64,000 nt of DNA from Pleurostoma richardsiae (lineage: Eukaryota; Ascomycota; Sordariomycetes; Calosphaeriales; Pleurostomataceae): assembly GCA_030052745.1 (NCBI GenBank), contig JANBVO010000036.1, forward strand, positions 343,282 through 407,281, given 5' to 3'. Below the pieces are notes generated by a model. That model was not told the origin of the DNA, did not search any database, and worked only from the letters and a program-made list of their open reading frames with translations. Shown here in pieces: positions 43,672-54,133 of the stretch. How positions within the stretch are numbered: the first letter of the stretch is position 1; each line of letters begins with the position of its first letter. A program made the translations under genes and the position numbers.

Positions 43672-45512
43672 ATGACACGCGTCAAGCCGGGTCAGCGGCA
43701 AAGAGCCAGAGCGCCAAAGGTGCGGACGGGCTGCAGGACCTGCAAGTACGTGCCAGTGACCGAAGAGCTGACAGCTCATTATTAGCTGACTGGATTCCGC
43801 GTTTTAATAGGAGTATGCTTGATCTGACATGACCATACCAAAACGTCTTGCATTCGCTTATCGACTTTCAGTCCGCAGGGTGAAATGCGATGAAGCACGC
43901 CCAGCCTGCAGGAGATGTTGGTGCCCTCCATTATTTGGACACAAACAGAGACGCTCGAGTTGACCAATCGGCGCAGGTTCTTCGACTGGACGGATGTGCG
44001 ATGGCTACGACGTGATCGCCGAAGTAACCAGCCGGAGGAGTCCGTTGTCCGGAGCCCGCGCCTTAGTTGAGCACCCTGCCGTGGCTATCCCTACTCTCAC
44101 GCGAACCTCCGCCGAGCTACGTTCCCTTCAATTTTATATCGAGAAGACCGTCGGGCAGCTCACGACGTTCTTCCCCGATGAGCTGTGGACTACAGCCGTA
44201 ATACGGCTGGCACAGTCGGAGACGGGCATCTCGCACGCCCTCGTCGCGCTCTCCTCGTACCACGAGTGCTATATCAGTCCACAACAATGCGATAACCGAG
44301 ACACCTCGTTTGCGTTGCGCGAATACAACCTCGCGATCAAGGACCACCTAAAGGCGACGCAGATCTATCCGTCAGCACCGATTAGCTCGATTAGCCTTGT
44401 CACCTGTCTCATCTTTACATGCATCGAGGCGCGTCTTTCTAGAGAAGCGCCATCTCCCGGACTTGGACTGACGCGAGACAGATTCTGCGGAGCAACTATG
44501 ATGCCGCGATGCGTCTCTTCCTCATTGGTCACCAGCTGATACAACAATGCCTGCAACGGGCCGAGGCCAACAGCGAGTCCGAGAGCGGTCCCACATCCGG
44601 AGGACTCGACGACATAATAAGGATAGTGCAGCCTTCTTTTGTCCGACTTGCTATTCAGTCATCGGTGGTGAGTTTATTTTCTCGAATACCCGCTTTTGAT
44701 GCTGCACTAACTCCACACAGTTGGTAGGGGACGTTGATCCCTTGATCGGGCTAGAGGCTGTCCCAGCTTTCAATCTACCCTCCTTACCGCTCGAAGCAGC
44801 TTCGTTTGAGTCACTAGTGGAAGCCCGGGAAGCCCTGGTGTTTCTTGCCGTTGACTGCATGAGGGCTAGTCGCGCCCGCGTAACCGAATACTCCATGATC
44901 TCACGCAGATTGGAGCAATGGACCCGGGCTTTTGACGCTTTCGTGGTCTGTCGGTCCGCCACGCTGGAGGCTACAGCACAGAGGAGAGGGGTTGCTCTCG
45001 TCAGGCTTCAGCAACGATACTTGGCCTTGAAGGTGGGCACGGCAAACTTCGAGGGCGTCACAGGCTCTTCTGCTGGAGGTGTCTATGCCGGTCCATTCAG
45101 CGAGATGATTGAGGATGCTGCTATTGCCTTGGGGTTTGATCCGGCAGAGGAGGAATCATGGGAAAAGCAGCTGGAGCCTGTACAAACCCGGTTTCACATG
45201 GACATTGGCGCCATCCCCATTCTGTTTTCCATCAGTGCCCGTTGTCGAGACCCCAAGATCCGCCGCAAGGCTATCGCACTGATGCGAAACGCCTCTATTC
45301 AAGACGGGCTGTGGCCTAGCGTGCTGGCTGCAGAGGTTGCTGAGAGGATAATGGAGCTCGAAGAGACGGAGATGAGTCATCGAGAGTCTCTCTACTCTGT
45401 CTCGACAGAGGTGAGAGTTCGATCTATCGCCCTGACCGAGATAAAGGAGAAAGGTGCGGTTGTGCAGTATGGACTGTACGACAGCTCAAGGCAGGAACAC
45501 ATCAGCTGGTGA
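43672..45512 (+). CDS. Zn2Cys6-type transcription factor with abnormal zinc cluster
   Basis: Putative regulator of 513 aa in the best frame-keeping model: 43672-43745, 43879-43916, 43977-44428, 44482-44667 and 44721-45512. Intron 3 has a GC-type donor (GCGCGT). Exon 1 ends TGCRTC-K and exon 2 resumes VKCDEARPACRRC, giving C-x2-C-x3-C in the first loop instead of C-x2-C-x6-C. An upstream acceptor (CAG at 43870-43872) would add the usual Arg-Arg, but it is out of phase. The rest is a normal Fungal_trans_2-like protein: QFYIEKTVGQLTTFFPDELW, YDAAMRLFLIGHQLIQQCL and a long helical C-terminus. Either the DNA-binding domain is damaged, or an unusual splice or a sequence error is involved. Divergent from RTA1. 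Confidence 0.7.
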
Positions 45513-45625
45513 ACCCTGACTGAAGAGCACAAGAAGCTACACATCAAGTGATTGCTTCATTTGGGACCTACAGGTTAACTGAGACCTATCATATAATTGT
45601 TTGACAGGATACATCATCATGGGTG

Positions 45626-47299
45626 CTATGATAGTCCGTCCCCGTTCGTCACAACCCCTTCGGATTCCGCAAATGATCGCGGGAGCCCGTTATTTGGTGA
45701 CTCAACCTCCTCACTTCCATGCTTATGGTTGATGCTCCCAATCATCATCGAGCATATGTTTCCATCGATCGAAGTCGTGTCTACGATGTCACTGCGATGA
45801 TGACATTAGCGAAGCCGCCAGAACTCCTTTGTTAAAGTATTCAGGGGTCACAGCTGAAGAAAGACTAACCAGTTTTGGCTCTTCGCATAGTCGACGAGGT
45901 ACTTCAAATGTCTCTTCCCAATCTCATCATCTCCGAATTGGATGAACTGTATCATTATCCGCGTTCTAGGCAGGTTGTGTTGCTTCACGCAGTCGATCAG
46001 TCTCTGGATGGCATTCTGGACTCCAACGGCGCCGTCAGTGTCGTCTCCCCATCGCCCGTCTGTAAACACAATCAAGCTGATAGGGTGGTTTTGTAGGGGA
46101 CGGGCATCGGATGGTCGACGCCGCGAGGTCGAAGGCGGTAGAGTCTCCGGGACAAGTCGCTCGATGAGAATATTGTCGACAAGCCAGGTTAGTTTCTCCT
46201 CCATGAAGCATCCAAGCTGATCGTAACCGCATTCCTGCAACACCTTCATAAGCGGTGAGATCTCTGTGCTGCCGTGTATTTTCTCCTCGAGGGTGGAGGT
46301 GAATGCTAGTTGCACCTTGTTCTTGTCCTTCTTTGCGATGTATGCGAGAGTGTCGAAGGCCTCGAGGACACGAGCTGCGTGCGCCTTCATTTTGATCGAT
46401 GTCTCGACCAGAAATATATGCTCTCGCCGAACCAATTCAGCTTGTAGGCTACTGATGATCTTGTTGCTGTCCCGCGCTTTGGTCAAGTCGTAAGCCTTCT
46501 TGCCCATTTTCCACTCCCGAGCTTCAGCCAGTGACAGGTACAGGTTATCTAAGGAGGGAACCAGGTGACTCTCAAAACTTGCAACTGACGAGGTGGCCGA
46601 CGGGGATCGAATCCCGAGCCCGGGCACCACGAGGGAGTGCCGATGCGGGAAGGCTGGACCGGAAATTGTAGGTGAAGGAACATTCATGGCATTCTCCGGC
46701 GTAGGGTCTGACATCGACCGAGGCTCCCCGTGGCCCTGAATCGGAGCGAGAACGGGTCGACGAGGAGGGAGTTCAGGCGTTGTAGGACTATTTCGGAGGG
46801 CTGCGATGGAGGCCGCTGCTTGTCCAACACCCCGCTTCAAGCCATCCTTAAACCGCCCCATCTTTGAGGCGGCAGGCCCAGGTGATTGAGGTTGCAGTGT
46901 TTCTTCATTAGACCTATTCAGGGTGGAGCTCCGGTCCACCTCGTTTGGTAGCGGCGACAACATGGACGATGATAACCCGCTCTCTTGCTCAAAAGTTCCC
47001 AGTATTTTGACGAACTTCTCGTGCAGGACTCTGGCGGACTTCCGGTCCTTCGGCTCCTCCAAAAGCATGCTTTCCTCAACAAGTTCAAGCAGCTTTGGTG
47101 TGAGGGAGTCGCCCGGGAGGCAATCTTGGCGGATCATCTCGTGCATCTCGTCGACTGCATGCAATCTCCCGAGCCCATCGTGGAAACATCCTTCAAAAGT
47201 ACATTGTGATTCAGGGTCAATGAACGGACGCCAGCATGGCTTGGGCTCCCTAATAGGCACTGAAGCGGGTCTTGGGTGTGCCGCGGCACAGACAGACAT
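45626..47299 (-). CDS. vWA-domain protein with residual kinase-like C-lobe
   Basis: A 531-aa protein from exons 47299-45870 and 45791-45626. The intron (GTTAGT...CGCAG, 78 nt) restores the end of the vWA fold: YAKSQN joins to CDIVDTTSIDGNICSMM. Residues 1 to about 105 resemble only the tail of a protein-kinase C-lobe (CFHDGLGRLHAVDEMHEM and RKSARVLHEKFVKI); no ATP-binding or catalytic loop exists here or just upstream. A Pro/Ser-rich linker (about 110-235) and helices follow. The vWA part starts at about 400 with LIVFTDGRWGDDTDG (metal-site-like DGRWG) and continues RTRIMIQFIQFGDDEIG. Similar kinase-vWA proteins occur in fungal self/non-self gene families, as I recall. The job of this shortened form is unknown. 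Confidence 0.72.
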
Positions 47300-48510
47300 G
47301 CCTTTGTGGTTTCACGGTCGGAGTCCTAAAAACGCCTAATGACAAACCCTACGGCACAGCCTCGCAGTCCTTGCTGCCCAAATGTCGTGGCTGCTGGCTA
47401 TGCTTGCTGTTGTGGAGGCGCAGGATCTGATATCACCCAATAGTCTCTACGCGCGACGCACCACCATCGGGACGGCATGTGATTGTGAATGCAAGTCAGC
47501 GCTACAATCAGCTCGCATGGACAGATGGGAAACGCCCGAGACAATAGATTCGATACAAACTGCGAAAAGAATACGGCTTTCTTGATGGTTGTCTCCGGGT
47601 GTCTAATTAATCGTTCCCCTAACTTCTCCGCATCATGCCGCAACGGCGCCAAGCAACCACTACTTATATATCATAAAAGGGCATTAGACACCGCCTACAA
47701 TCTTATGTGCCCAGTATTATTGCATAATTACGACCACCCACTTACAACATGGTAGCAAGTGTGTAAGACAGCCTGCCAGAGATATTATAGGCAAGGGTCC
47801 AAGCTTTCTGGGTCAACCCTGAAAAGGTCATCTAGCTTGATGGACTTGGCTTTGTCGAAGGTGCGATGCGTGGCGTGGGCCTCGATGTGGCCGATGAGGC
47901 TGGCCATAGTCCTCTAAGGTTGTTTGTGTAGGAAGAACGAGCTGCCATCGCGAAGCACGTCTCATCTTGTTGTCAAGCTCCTGATGTATTTCTTGAAAGC
48001 TCTGCCAATCCTCGTGCAGCTGCCGACATTTTTGGCGTTGATTGGGAACATGTCCTGGATAGTAGTGTTGGCGGTTGGAAAGATAAGGGCTGATGATTGT
48101 GATTGGGAAAGGTGAACTGAAGCTAGAAATTACAGAGGACGGGTACTTCTTACATGAAGCTTATCCGTAGAATGTGGTCTCCTTGGTAAGTACTGTAGCT
48201 GGATTGCGATGGTTCAGTGCATACTGCTTAGACTGCTGCAACGTTTTACAGGTAGCTTAGATACGCAGTGTAATGGACTACTCGCAGGCTCGCGGTCACA
48301 TCGTTGCAAAAAACGCTTTCATGATCAAAAATATCTTCATTTATTAGCATTGCAAAAGCAAAGCCTGTCCTTACATATCGGGGTATATAGTCATGCCCTT
48401 CAGCTCTCCGTCCCCTTTACCAAACCAGGGGGCTTCGTTTTCGCCTTCACGCCGTCGTTCATTACATGCAGTCCCGATACTCTTTGTCCATCACCCCAAT
48501 ATTCTGGCCT
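47300..48510. other. Intergenic, no gene seen
   Basis: 1.2 kb upstream of the vWA gene. It was searched for the missing kinase lobe in all frames, and none was recognised. Confidence 0.55.
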
Positions 48511-50196
48511 TTAGACCGTCTCTTCCGGAAGCTCCTCGTGGGCCGCAGCGGCCTCCTTATCAGCTCCGACCTTGTTCTTCTCAATATCGTTGGCCAACAT
48601 GCCCAGCGCGCGGTCGCCGAACATCAGGTCGATCTCTTCGAGGGACATGCCCTTCGTCTCCTTGAACATGAAGATGAGGCAGGGCAGGGTGATGACGACG
48701 TTGAAGGCGACGAAGAGGAAGTAGAACTTCCATCCAAGGTCACCCAGCGCGATGGGGCTGACCTGTGCCCAGAAGGTGGCGACCAGCCAGTTGCCGATGC
48801 CGGTTGCGAAGGCGGAGCCCTTGGACCGGATCTGGTAGGGTAGCACCTCGCTCATGTACGTCCATGAGACGGGGCCGAAGGAGAAGGAGAAGATGATGGT
48901 GACGCAGAATAGGAAGGCGACGCCGGCAATGCTGAGGCCGTCCTTGCTGCCGTCGGTGTTCTGGCTGTTGATGGCGGCCTCGAGGATCAGAGCGATGCTG
49001 ATGGCGATGATGCCGTAGATCAGGGGCCTCTTACGGCCGATACGGTCGATGAAGAAGGTGATGAAGATCAAATCTGGATTCCAACAGAGTCAGAAACGGG
49101 TCGTCTATCACTTTTTGATGTTTGCAGGATTTTCACTCACTGGCCAGGGGTCCGGTGCAGTTGTAGATACCAGCGACCAGAAGATTCTTGTTGCCAGTGA
49201 AGCCAAGCGCCTCGTACATGATCGTCTGGTAGTATCCAATGACGTTAATGCCAGTGAACTGCGTGAAGACCTGTACCAGAGTTGCAAGGCCTAGACGGCG
49301 GCGCCACTGCGGCACCTTGAACATGATGAGCCATCCTGGTGCCGTGGCGCTCTTCTCGGCGTCAATTGTCAGCTTGATCTCGTTGAACTCGCTCTGGATC
49401 CAGTCGTCGTTCGAGCCGTCGTAGTGCAGCTTGCGCAGGATCGCCATGCCCTCCTCCAGGCGGTCGGTAGCGATAAGGTGTCTGGGGGATTCGGGGAACC
49501 AAACCATGCCGACGGCCAGCAGCGCGGCGGGCACGGCTTGGAAGGCCAGGGGGAAGCGCCACTGGAAGGACGATGTATCGGGCATCTGTGCGCTACCGTA
49601 GCCAACCCACGTCGAGACGATGAAGCCGACGCCGATCATCTGCTGGGCGAGACCAACGATGAGACCACGGATCTTGGGGTGGGCGGTCTCGGACTGGTAA
49701 ACGGGGACTACAGAGAGTCAGGGACCGCCAAGTACGGAGGCTATTGGGGTACTGGGAGCTTACCACTCATGGAGAGCAGACCGATGGAGAAACCAGCGAT
49801 GATTCGGCCGATAAGGACCATGGCCAGATGGTAGGCCGCAGCCTGCAATATGGCACCGACCGTGCAGATCACGGCGCCGACGCCAATGGTCCTTCGTCGT
49901 CCATACTTATCCATGATGACACCACCAAAGAGTGCACCGAACACGGCACCTCCATTGAACGTGGAGTTGATGGCGCCGACGATAGAAGATGTTTTTGTTG
50001 TGTCGAAGAAGTTGAGGAAGTTCTCGGAAGCAATGACATCGGTCATCACACCGGAATCATATCCGAAAAGGAATGATCTACGTTTCGGGATCTAGTCAGC
50101 AACGACGAGAGGCGGCGACCTCATAGACGGGAGGGCGTGTCCAGCATACCCAATGGCCGCGAAGCACGCGAGGCCGATGTTGAAGGCTTTGCCCAT
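48511..50196 (-). CDS. MFS sugar transporter
   Basis: Plasma-membrane sugar/H+ symporter of the Sugar_tr (MFS) family, 496 aa. Exons are 50196-50150, 50077-49764, 49707-49141 and 49073-48511; frame is kept at each GT-AG junction. About 12 helices are present. Signatures are GSFLFGYDSGVM in helix 1, DKYGRRRTIG in loop 2-3, VPVYQSETAHPKIRG after helix 4, WFPESPRHL, QFTGINVIGYYQTIM in helix 7, DRIGRKRPLIYG and the closing KETKGMSLEEIDLMFGD. It precedes, on the same strand, an intracellular alpha-xylosidase located 1.6 kb upstream. Uptake of xyloglucan-derived oligosaccharides is therefore a sensible inference; specificity cannot be read from the motifs. Confidence 0.93.
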
Positions 50197-51784
50197 GGTG
50201 GAGGGACTTGAGAGGGTTGTCAATTGTCAGGGTTCACTTGCTGACTGTGCAGTACACACGATGTCTGAGCAGATAGATACAGGATGAGGCTCAACGAGAG
50301 GTCGGGCGAGGATGGAGTATTTGTAACCAGGAATGAAGACGGAAGCGAACCCGCCGTGCCATCTCTGCAACCTCACATGTGGATTGCAGACACGCCATTG
50401 GCAACCAGACCGTACCAGGCCCGTGGAGCCACAGAGCGTGGCCATCCCCAGGGGGTAAACCCCCGGTTTCCACCGGGGTCACAGGGAGGAGCGATCCCGT
50501 GTGACTGGAGGAATTTCTCCAATCCCCTCCCCTCCTCGGTCCTCACGCCAGCCGGCCGAGCTACGGCCATCTCCAGCTTGGCCCGGTACCAGGGTCTGGA
50601 GATCTCTGGTGCCTCCTCACGTCGCCAGATTAGCGAGCGGGTCAACCGCCCGGCCTTCCAAGAAACTGCGTGGTTTGCCAGCGCCTGGCATGACCACTGG
50701 GCCCAGCAAGCGACAGCCACAGCGTCAAGGCCGGCTCGAGTCAGGGGGGCGGGAAGCGTGGGCCGAGGCGCTTCGAGACTGCACAGGCAACGCCACTGCG
50801 ACCCCGAGTGCCTGGTTTTGCTCATGCCACCCACGCTTGTCGCTCGTCTGCCCAGCCGGCTGGCTGACAAGCCAAGTCGCCGTCGCCGGTTAAAGAGTGA
50901 GTGCCAGATTACCCGGCCTATGAATATCCTGTGTCGAGGGACTAGAGAATACGCTTGCTAGCGGCCGTCAAGCCTTTCTAGGACCCCCTGTTGCTGTCAC
51001 CCCACCGTCCGGGTCGTGCATGCGGTCTGGAGAAATCGGCCCGGAGGAATGACACTGGGCTCTGGATAAATGCAGAAAGACCCGTCGGATGCTGTCTAAC
51101 TGGCTATTCATCGTTATAGCGCTCGTTAGTGCCATTGGGGCGTGGAAAGATTCCCCGGAATGTTTGTGACGCTCCCCGTGGGGGCCAGATAACCATGGAC
51201 AGATCACCAATGAGCTCCAGCATTGACAAGCATAGGAATCACACATTATCGTCGAATCTATGAGAACTGCAGTCGAGGGAATGCATCAACAGCAATGACT
51301 TGGGCGTCCCGTGCCAGCCAAAGAGAACCCCGAAGAAATCCGAGACCAGCCAGCGAAGGCACAGAATCTGGCCAAAGCTCGTGACGGCCAGCGGCACTGG
51401 CTGAAACGACCAGCAGAGAACACACGCCGTTTAGCCAAGAGATCTGGCGAACCCGCTAACACTTTACCCGGCAAGGGTCTCCCAGGACTGCTAGGCACCG
51501 TTCGTTATTGCCGCATCCGGCACTTCGTAAGCGCTACGGCGCAGGATCTGTAGCTAGATGGAATGGAATGTCAGACGCAGAAGGAGAGACATCGTATCAT
51601 AACGCCATGATGAATAGTGTATCTAATAGTAGCAACATATTTTGACACCTGAGCCCCACCCGCCGAGAGAAGAGAGATGCAGCCTGAACCCTGCAAAGAG
51701 AAACCTGTCTATCACGCTGAACCCTAGTGCGAACCGAGCCCACGGATCAGCCACGCGGTGCTTAATCATCTCAGTGAACTGCCG
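50197..51784. other. Intergenic, no gene seen
   Basis: 1.6 kb, GC-rich in its first 700 bp. It holds the sugar-transporter promoter and the 3' flank of GH31. Confidence 0.55.
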
Positions 51785-54133
51785 CTACAGAGCCTTGATG
51801 GAAACATGCGGCTCGCCCTGCAGGCTCCGGCCCTCCGTCGACACTGACACGCCGCCCTTGAGCTTGGCCAGGCCCTCAACTTTGCCGTCCTTGCCGACGA
51901 CCAGCTCTGCGAAGACCTTGCCCTGGCTGTCCACAACTGCGGCCTTGTCGCCCGGCTTGGTCTGGTACAGCGCGACCTCGACGTCGCTGGCGTAGTCGTA
52001 AACGGCACCGACAGCGCTCCTGCTCCCCAGCACGAGAACACTGCCCTCGCGCACGTACAGCGGCAGCGTGCCGAACCCGTGCTTCTCCCTGAACCAACCC
52101 GGGCCGGTCTTGACCTCATTGGTGAAGAAGGAGGTCCACTTACCCTTGGGCAGGTAGAACTCAGCCTCACCCGACTCCTCAAAGATGGGCGCGGCCAGCA
52201 GCTGCGAGCCCACCATGAACTGCCTGTCGAGGAACCACGCGGTGGGGTCGTCGGGGAACTCGAAGGCCACAGCCCGCATCGACATGGGGATGCCGCCCTC
52301 CTGGGACTCGGCGGCCTGGGCGAGAATGTACGGCATCAGGCGGGTCTTGAAGGCGGTGAACTTGGCAAGGGTGCGGGAGCAGCCCTCCTCGGTCCGGTCG
52401 TCGTTGTCGACGGTCCAGGGCACGCGGTACGAATTGCTTCCGTGCAGGCGGCTGTGGCTGCAGAGCAGGCCCATGGCCACCCAGCGCTTGTAGATCCAGG
52501 GCGGAGGATAGCCCTCGAAACCGCCAATGTCGCAGCTCCACCAGGAGAAGCCGCTCATGCCCATCGACAGGCCGCCGCGGATGCTCTCAGCCAGAGCTTC
52601 CGGGGTCGACTCGCAGTCACCGCCCCACTGGAGGGGAAAGCGCTGGCAACCGGCCACGGCGGAGCGGGCGAAGAGCACGGCCTCGTCCTTGCCATAGCGC
52701 TTCCGCAGAGCCTCGTAGACAATTTTGTTGTAGGCGAAGGCGTAGTAATTATGCATCTTGACGGGGTCGACGCTGGTGTCAAACCATTGCACGTCCTGTG
52801 TGGGGATACGTTCGCCAAAGTCGGTCTTGATGGCGTCGACGCCCTTGTCGAAAAGCCCGTTGAGGCACTCGACGTACCAGGCGACCGCATCGGGGTTCGT
52901 GATGTCGACAAGACCCATACCGGCCTGCCACAGATCCCACTGCCAGACGTCGCCGTTCTTGCGCTTAAGCAGGTAGCCCTTCTCGGCAGCGTGTTTGAAG
53001 GCGGCACCGTGCTGGGCGATGTACGGGTTGATCCAGACGCAGACCTTCTTGCAGAGACCGCTCTCCTTGAGCCGTGCAATCTGGCCCTTGGGGTCAGGGA
53101 ACCTCTCTGCATCAAAGACGAAATCAGTCCAAGTGAAAGCCTTCATCCAGAAGCAATCGTAGTGGAAGACGTCGACGGGGCAGTCTCGCTCCTTCATTCC
53201 CTCGAGGAATGAGTTGACGGTGGCCTCGTCGTAGTTGGTTGTGAAGCTGGTCGTCAGCCAGAGACCGAAACTCCAAGTAGGGACCTTGCCCGGCTTGCCG
53301 GTCAGGATGCTGTATTTCTTAAGGACCTCTTTGGGGGTCGGTCCGTAGATGATGTACATCTTGAGCCGCTGGCTCTCGACAGTAGTCTGAACGCGACAGC
53401 ACCGCTCGCTTCCGATCTCCATCTCGACGCGGCCGGGGGTGTCGATGAACACGCCATAGCCGCGGTTGCTCATCCAGAAGGAGACATTCTTATAGGCTTG
53501 GTCGCTGGAGGTGCCACCGTCGGCATTCCACAGAGTGACAGCCTGGCCGACCTTATTCCACGCGCCGAAGCGCTCGCCGAGGCCGTGGACGGACTCTCCG
53601 ACGGCCAGGTTGGTCTGGAAAAACATGTAGTGCTTGAAGTCTCGCATATCGGCGGTCTGCATGGGCGTGCTGGGGGCGGGGGTGTAAGCAAAGCCCACAC
53701 TCCTGTTAGCGAGAGTGGTAAGGTGTTTTGAGCGGTCGGTGCTGTGGAATTCGATGTCGAAGTTCTGAGGGTTAGGGCCGACAGTGACGGCGAGAGAGCC
53801 AGACTCGAGCGTAGTTCCTTTGTCGCTCTTGACTATCCTGCCCTTGGCGGAAGGCCTGCTGCCGTCTGGGAAGAGCTCGAAATGAGGACCCTTGTTCAGG
53901 GCACCGGCCCAGTGAGTTGCCTCGATAGAGATGACACCATCGAACTCGGCCCTCACGTCCACGTTGACGGTGGGCTGGTTTAGGGTGTCGCCGCGGTTAT
54001 TGATGTGCTTAGTCGGGCACAGCAGGCTCATAGCCTGCTGGTCCTCTTGGGGCGCGATCTCGTAGACATCCTCCGCATACTCGGCGCGCATCCCCTCGCG
54101 GGGCAGCCACATGCCATCTCTAAGACGGACCAT
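51785..54133 (-). CDS. Intracellular GH31 alpha-xylosidase
   Basis: Family 31 glycoside hydrolase, 782 aa, single exon, resembling YicI-type and fungal alpha-xylosidases that remove xylose from isoprimeverose and xyloglucan oligosaccharides. The start is set at the ATG at 54133, giving MVRLRDGMWLPREGM; the frame upstream has only a non-ATG start. The nucleophile Asp is at about 438 in DAIKTDFGERIP and the acid/base Asp is at about 506 in LQWGGDCEST. HGLGERFGAWNKVG, VFHYDCFWMKAFTWTDF and SGFSWWSCDIGGFEG are further family blocks. There is no signal peptide, so it acts in the cytosol on imported sugars. The MFS gene downstream is its probable partner. A plain alpha-glucosidase is less likely, given KTDFGERIP and FWMKAFTWTDF. 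Confidence 0.92.
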   Translation of the reverse strand: MVRLRDGMWLPREGMRAEYAEDVYEIAPQEDQQAMSLLCPTKHINNRGDTLNQPTVNVDVRAEFDGVISIEATHWAGALNKGPHFELFPDGSRPSAKGRIVKSDKGTTLESGSLAVTVGPNPQNFDIEFHSTDRSKHLTTLANRSVGFAYTPAPSTPMQTADMRDFKHYMFFQTNLAVGESVHGLGERFGAWNKVGQAVTLWNADGGTSSDQAYKNVSFWMSNRGYGVFIDTPGRVEMEIGSERCCRVQTTVESQRLKMYIIYGPTPKEVLKKYSILTGKPGKVPTWSFGLWLTTSFTTNYDEATVNSFLEGMKERDCPVDVFHYDCFWMKAFTWTDFVFDAERFPDPKGQIARLKESGLCKKVCVWINPYIAQHGAAFKHAAEKGYLLKRKNGDVWQWDLWQAGMGLVDITNPDAVAWYVECLNGLFDKGVDAIKTDFGERIPTQDVQWFDTSVDPVKMHNYYAFAYNKIVYEALRKRYGKDEAVLFARSAVAGCQRFPLQWGGDCESTPEALAESIRGGLSMGMSGFSWWSCDIGGFEGYPPPWIYKRWVAMGLLCSHSRLHGSNSYRVPWTVDNDDRTEEGCSRTLAKFTAFKTRLMPYILAQAAESQEGGIPMSMRAVAFEFPDDPTAWFLDRQFMVGSQLLAAPIFEESGEAEFYLPKGKWTSFFTNEVKTGPGWFREKHGFGTLPLYVREGSVLVLGSRSAVGAVYDYASDVEVALYQTKPGDKAAVVDSQGKVFAELVVGKDGKVEGLAKLKGGVSVSTEGRSLQGEPHVSIKAL

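Noticed and set aside
50284-50961. 225-codon frame in the sugar-transporter upstream region
   Set aside because: GC-rich stretch open in several frames on both strands; no coding signature.
52079-53212. 377-codon frame opposite the GH31 gene
   Set aside because: Antisense shadow; the minus strand has complete GH31 catalytic motifs.
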